Positions 5,143 through 6,199 of a stretch of DNA of 6,199 nucleotides are shown here, piece after piece (position 1 is the stretch's first letter; each line of letters starts with the position of its first letter). Source of the DNA: an uncultured Ignavibacteria bacterium. GTDB lineage: Bacteria; Bacteroidota; Ignavibacteria; SZUA-365. Position numbers and translations under genes: made by a program. The stretch covers positions 1 to 6,199 of the forward strand of contig CAJXSA010000237.1 of the NCBI GenBank assembly GCA_913060595.1, read 5' to 3'. The notes below the pieces were generated by a model. That model did not search any database and was not told the DNA's origin. It saw only the letters and a list, made by a program, of their open reading frames with translations.

Positions 5143-6199
5143 TTATTCGTACTCGCTCTCAATACTCTCGATTTCCGCCTGTGTCTCCTCCCAGGCGGCC
5201 ATGGCCTCGTCGAGGCGCGTGGCCAGGTCACGGTACTGCTGCGTGAGAACGCGTGCCTTTTCCTCGTCTCGGTAGGTGGCCTCGTCCGCGAGAGCGTTCT
5301 CAACCGTCGCTTTTTCCTCCTCGAGTGCGGCGATGTCCTTCTCGAGACGGTCGACCCTGTTTTTCAGCGGTTTGATGCGCTTGTAGCGGGCCTGGCGGCG
5401 GTCGGCTTCCTCGCGCTTGCGTTCGCGGTCGCTGTGCTGCGCCTGCTTGCGCTGCACGGTCTGTCCCGCGACGTCGCGCTGCACGGCGGCCGCCTGCAGC
5501 TCACCCGCCCGCTTGCGCACATAGTCGCTGACGGTGCCGAGCGTGATGCGCGCGCGGCCGTCGTCGAAATCCACGCACTTGTTGAGCAGCGGCTCGAGAA
5601 AGTCGCGGTCGTGGCTGACGATGATGAAGCTGCCCTGGTAACGCGACAGCGCGTCCTGCAGCACGGCCTTGCTGCGCATGTCCAGATGGTTCGTCGGCTC
5701 GTCGAGAATGAGAAGATTGGACGGCGTCAGCAGCATTTTCGCCAGCGCGAGACGGCTTTTTTCGCCCCCCGAGAGCACGGAGACTTTTTTGTCGACGTCG
5801 TCACCGGAGAACATGAAACAGCCGAGCAGGGAGCGCAGCGACTTGCGCACCTCACCCACCGCGACGTCGTCGAGCGTCTGGAACACGGTTTTCTCCGGCT
5901 GCAGTTCGTCCGCCTGATTCTGTGCGTAGTATCCGACGACCACGTTGTGCCCGGCCTTGCGTTCACCGTCCTGGAAGGGCTCGATGCCGGCGATGATGCG
6001 CGCCAGGGTGGATTTTCCCGTGCCGTTGACGCCGAGAAAGGCGATGCGGTCGCCGCGCTCGATCGTGAGGTCCATGCCGTCGAACAGCCTGAGCGGACCG
6101 AAGGATTTGTGCAGTCCCTGCAGCTCCATCAGCGTGCGCCCCGGCTGCGGGGGCTCGGGGAAGTCGAAGCTGGTGCCGCCTTCCTCGTCCTCGAGTTCT
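5143..6199 (-). CDS. ABC-F family ATPase, C-terminal half (YdiF/Uup-like)
   Basis: The reading frame is open through 6199, so the N-terminal ABC domain lies outside the window and the ATG at 6129 is an internal Met. ABC-F proteins have two ABC domains on one chain, no transmembrane segments, and act on ribosomes or translation. Counting from that Met, the second ABC domain shows Walker A 'GVNGTGKST' (33-41), Q-loop 'YYAQ' (67-70), signature 'LSGGEKSR' (119-126), Walker B 'LLILDEPTNHLD' (139-150) and the switch His in 'SHD' (172-174); all catalytic residues look intact. Residues about 205-326 are a charged C-terminal coiled coil, as in Uup- and YdiF-type members. The segment just before Met ('FDFPEPPQPGRTL') fits the linker between the two domains. 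The 'FMFSGDDVDKKV' stretch before the signature is closer to YdiF than to YheS. It is probably a housekeeping neighbour, not part of the sigma operon, from which 193 bases separate it. Confidence 0.92.
   Translation of the reverse strand, partial: ELEDEEGGTSFDFPEPPQPGRTLMELQGLHKSFGPLRLFDGMDLTIERGDRIAFLGVNGTGKSTLARIIAGIEPFQDGERKAGHNVVVGYYAQNQADELQPEKTVFQTLDDVAVGEVRKSLRSLLGCFMFSGDDVDKKVSVLSGGEKSRLALAKMLLTPSNLLILDEPTNHLDMRSKAVLQDALSRYQGSFIIVSHDRDFLEPLLNKCVDFDDGRARITLGTVSDYVRKRAGELQAAAVQRDVAGQTVQRKQAQHSDRERKREEADRRQARYKRIKPLKNRVDRLEKDIAALEEEKATVENALADEATYRDEEKARVLTQQYRDLATRLDEAMAAWEETQAEIESIESEYE

Noticed and set aside
1..6199. RNA genes, CRISPR arrays, insertion sequences or phage genes
   Set aside because: No tRNA- or rRNA-like stretch, no spaced direct repeats, and no transposase, integrase or terminal inverted repeats were seen on either strand.

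Overview
The window is a high-G+C (about 60% or more by eye), gene-dense bacterial segment in which every supportable gene lies on the minus strand. Its best taxonomic clue is the last ~85 residues of the protein at 1115..2353. They carry the NP box, 'LYDELGREV', 'PGVYFYRL' and a K-x-x-V-L ending typical of type A sorting domains of the type IX secretion system (T9SS). With the high G+C this suggests the Bacteroidota/Chlorobiota group (Ignavibacteria-, Kapabacteria- or Rhodothermia-like). No species is claimed.

Layout in the direction of transcription (right to left). (1) 6199-5143: the C-terminal half of an ABC-F ATPase, cut by the window edge. (2) 5142-4950: a 193-base intergenic region with a sigma70-like promoter and, closer to the gene, a probable ECF-type promoter overlapping a perfect palindrome. 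(3) 4949-1115: four tightly packed genes: an ECF sigma factor; a membrane protein joining an anti-sigma-like N-terminus, a transmembrane helix, a long linker and an apparent 8-strand outer-membrane-type beta-barrel; a putative lipoprotein with an EF-hand-like loop; and a secreted von Willebrand A (vWA) protein with a T9SS tail. Gaps are 4, 1 and 23 bases. (4) 1114-1034: an 81-base gap with a second copy of the ECF-type promoter. (5) 1033 to beyond position 1: an exported VIT + vWA protein, cut by the window edge.

Inferred function: a self-regulated cell-surface sensing or remodelling regulon. The sigma factor would be held by the fused anti-sigma protein, whose barrel could report the state of the outer membrane directly. 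The other genes encode envelope or surface proteins. The strongest regulatory evidence is that the two largest intergenic gaps share CGGGGGAACGA-N13-GTGTC on the coding strand, 46 and 51 bases upstream of the sigma and VIT/vWA start codons. This looks like autoregulation plus a regulon member. The sigma/anti-sigma pairing, gene order and motifs are visible in the sequence; signal, secretion route and promoter use are inferred.
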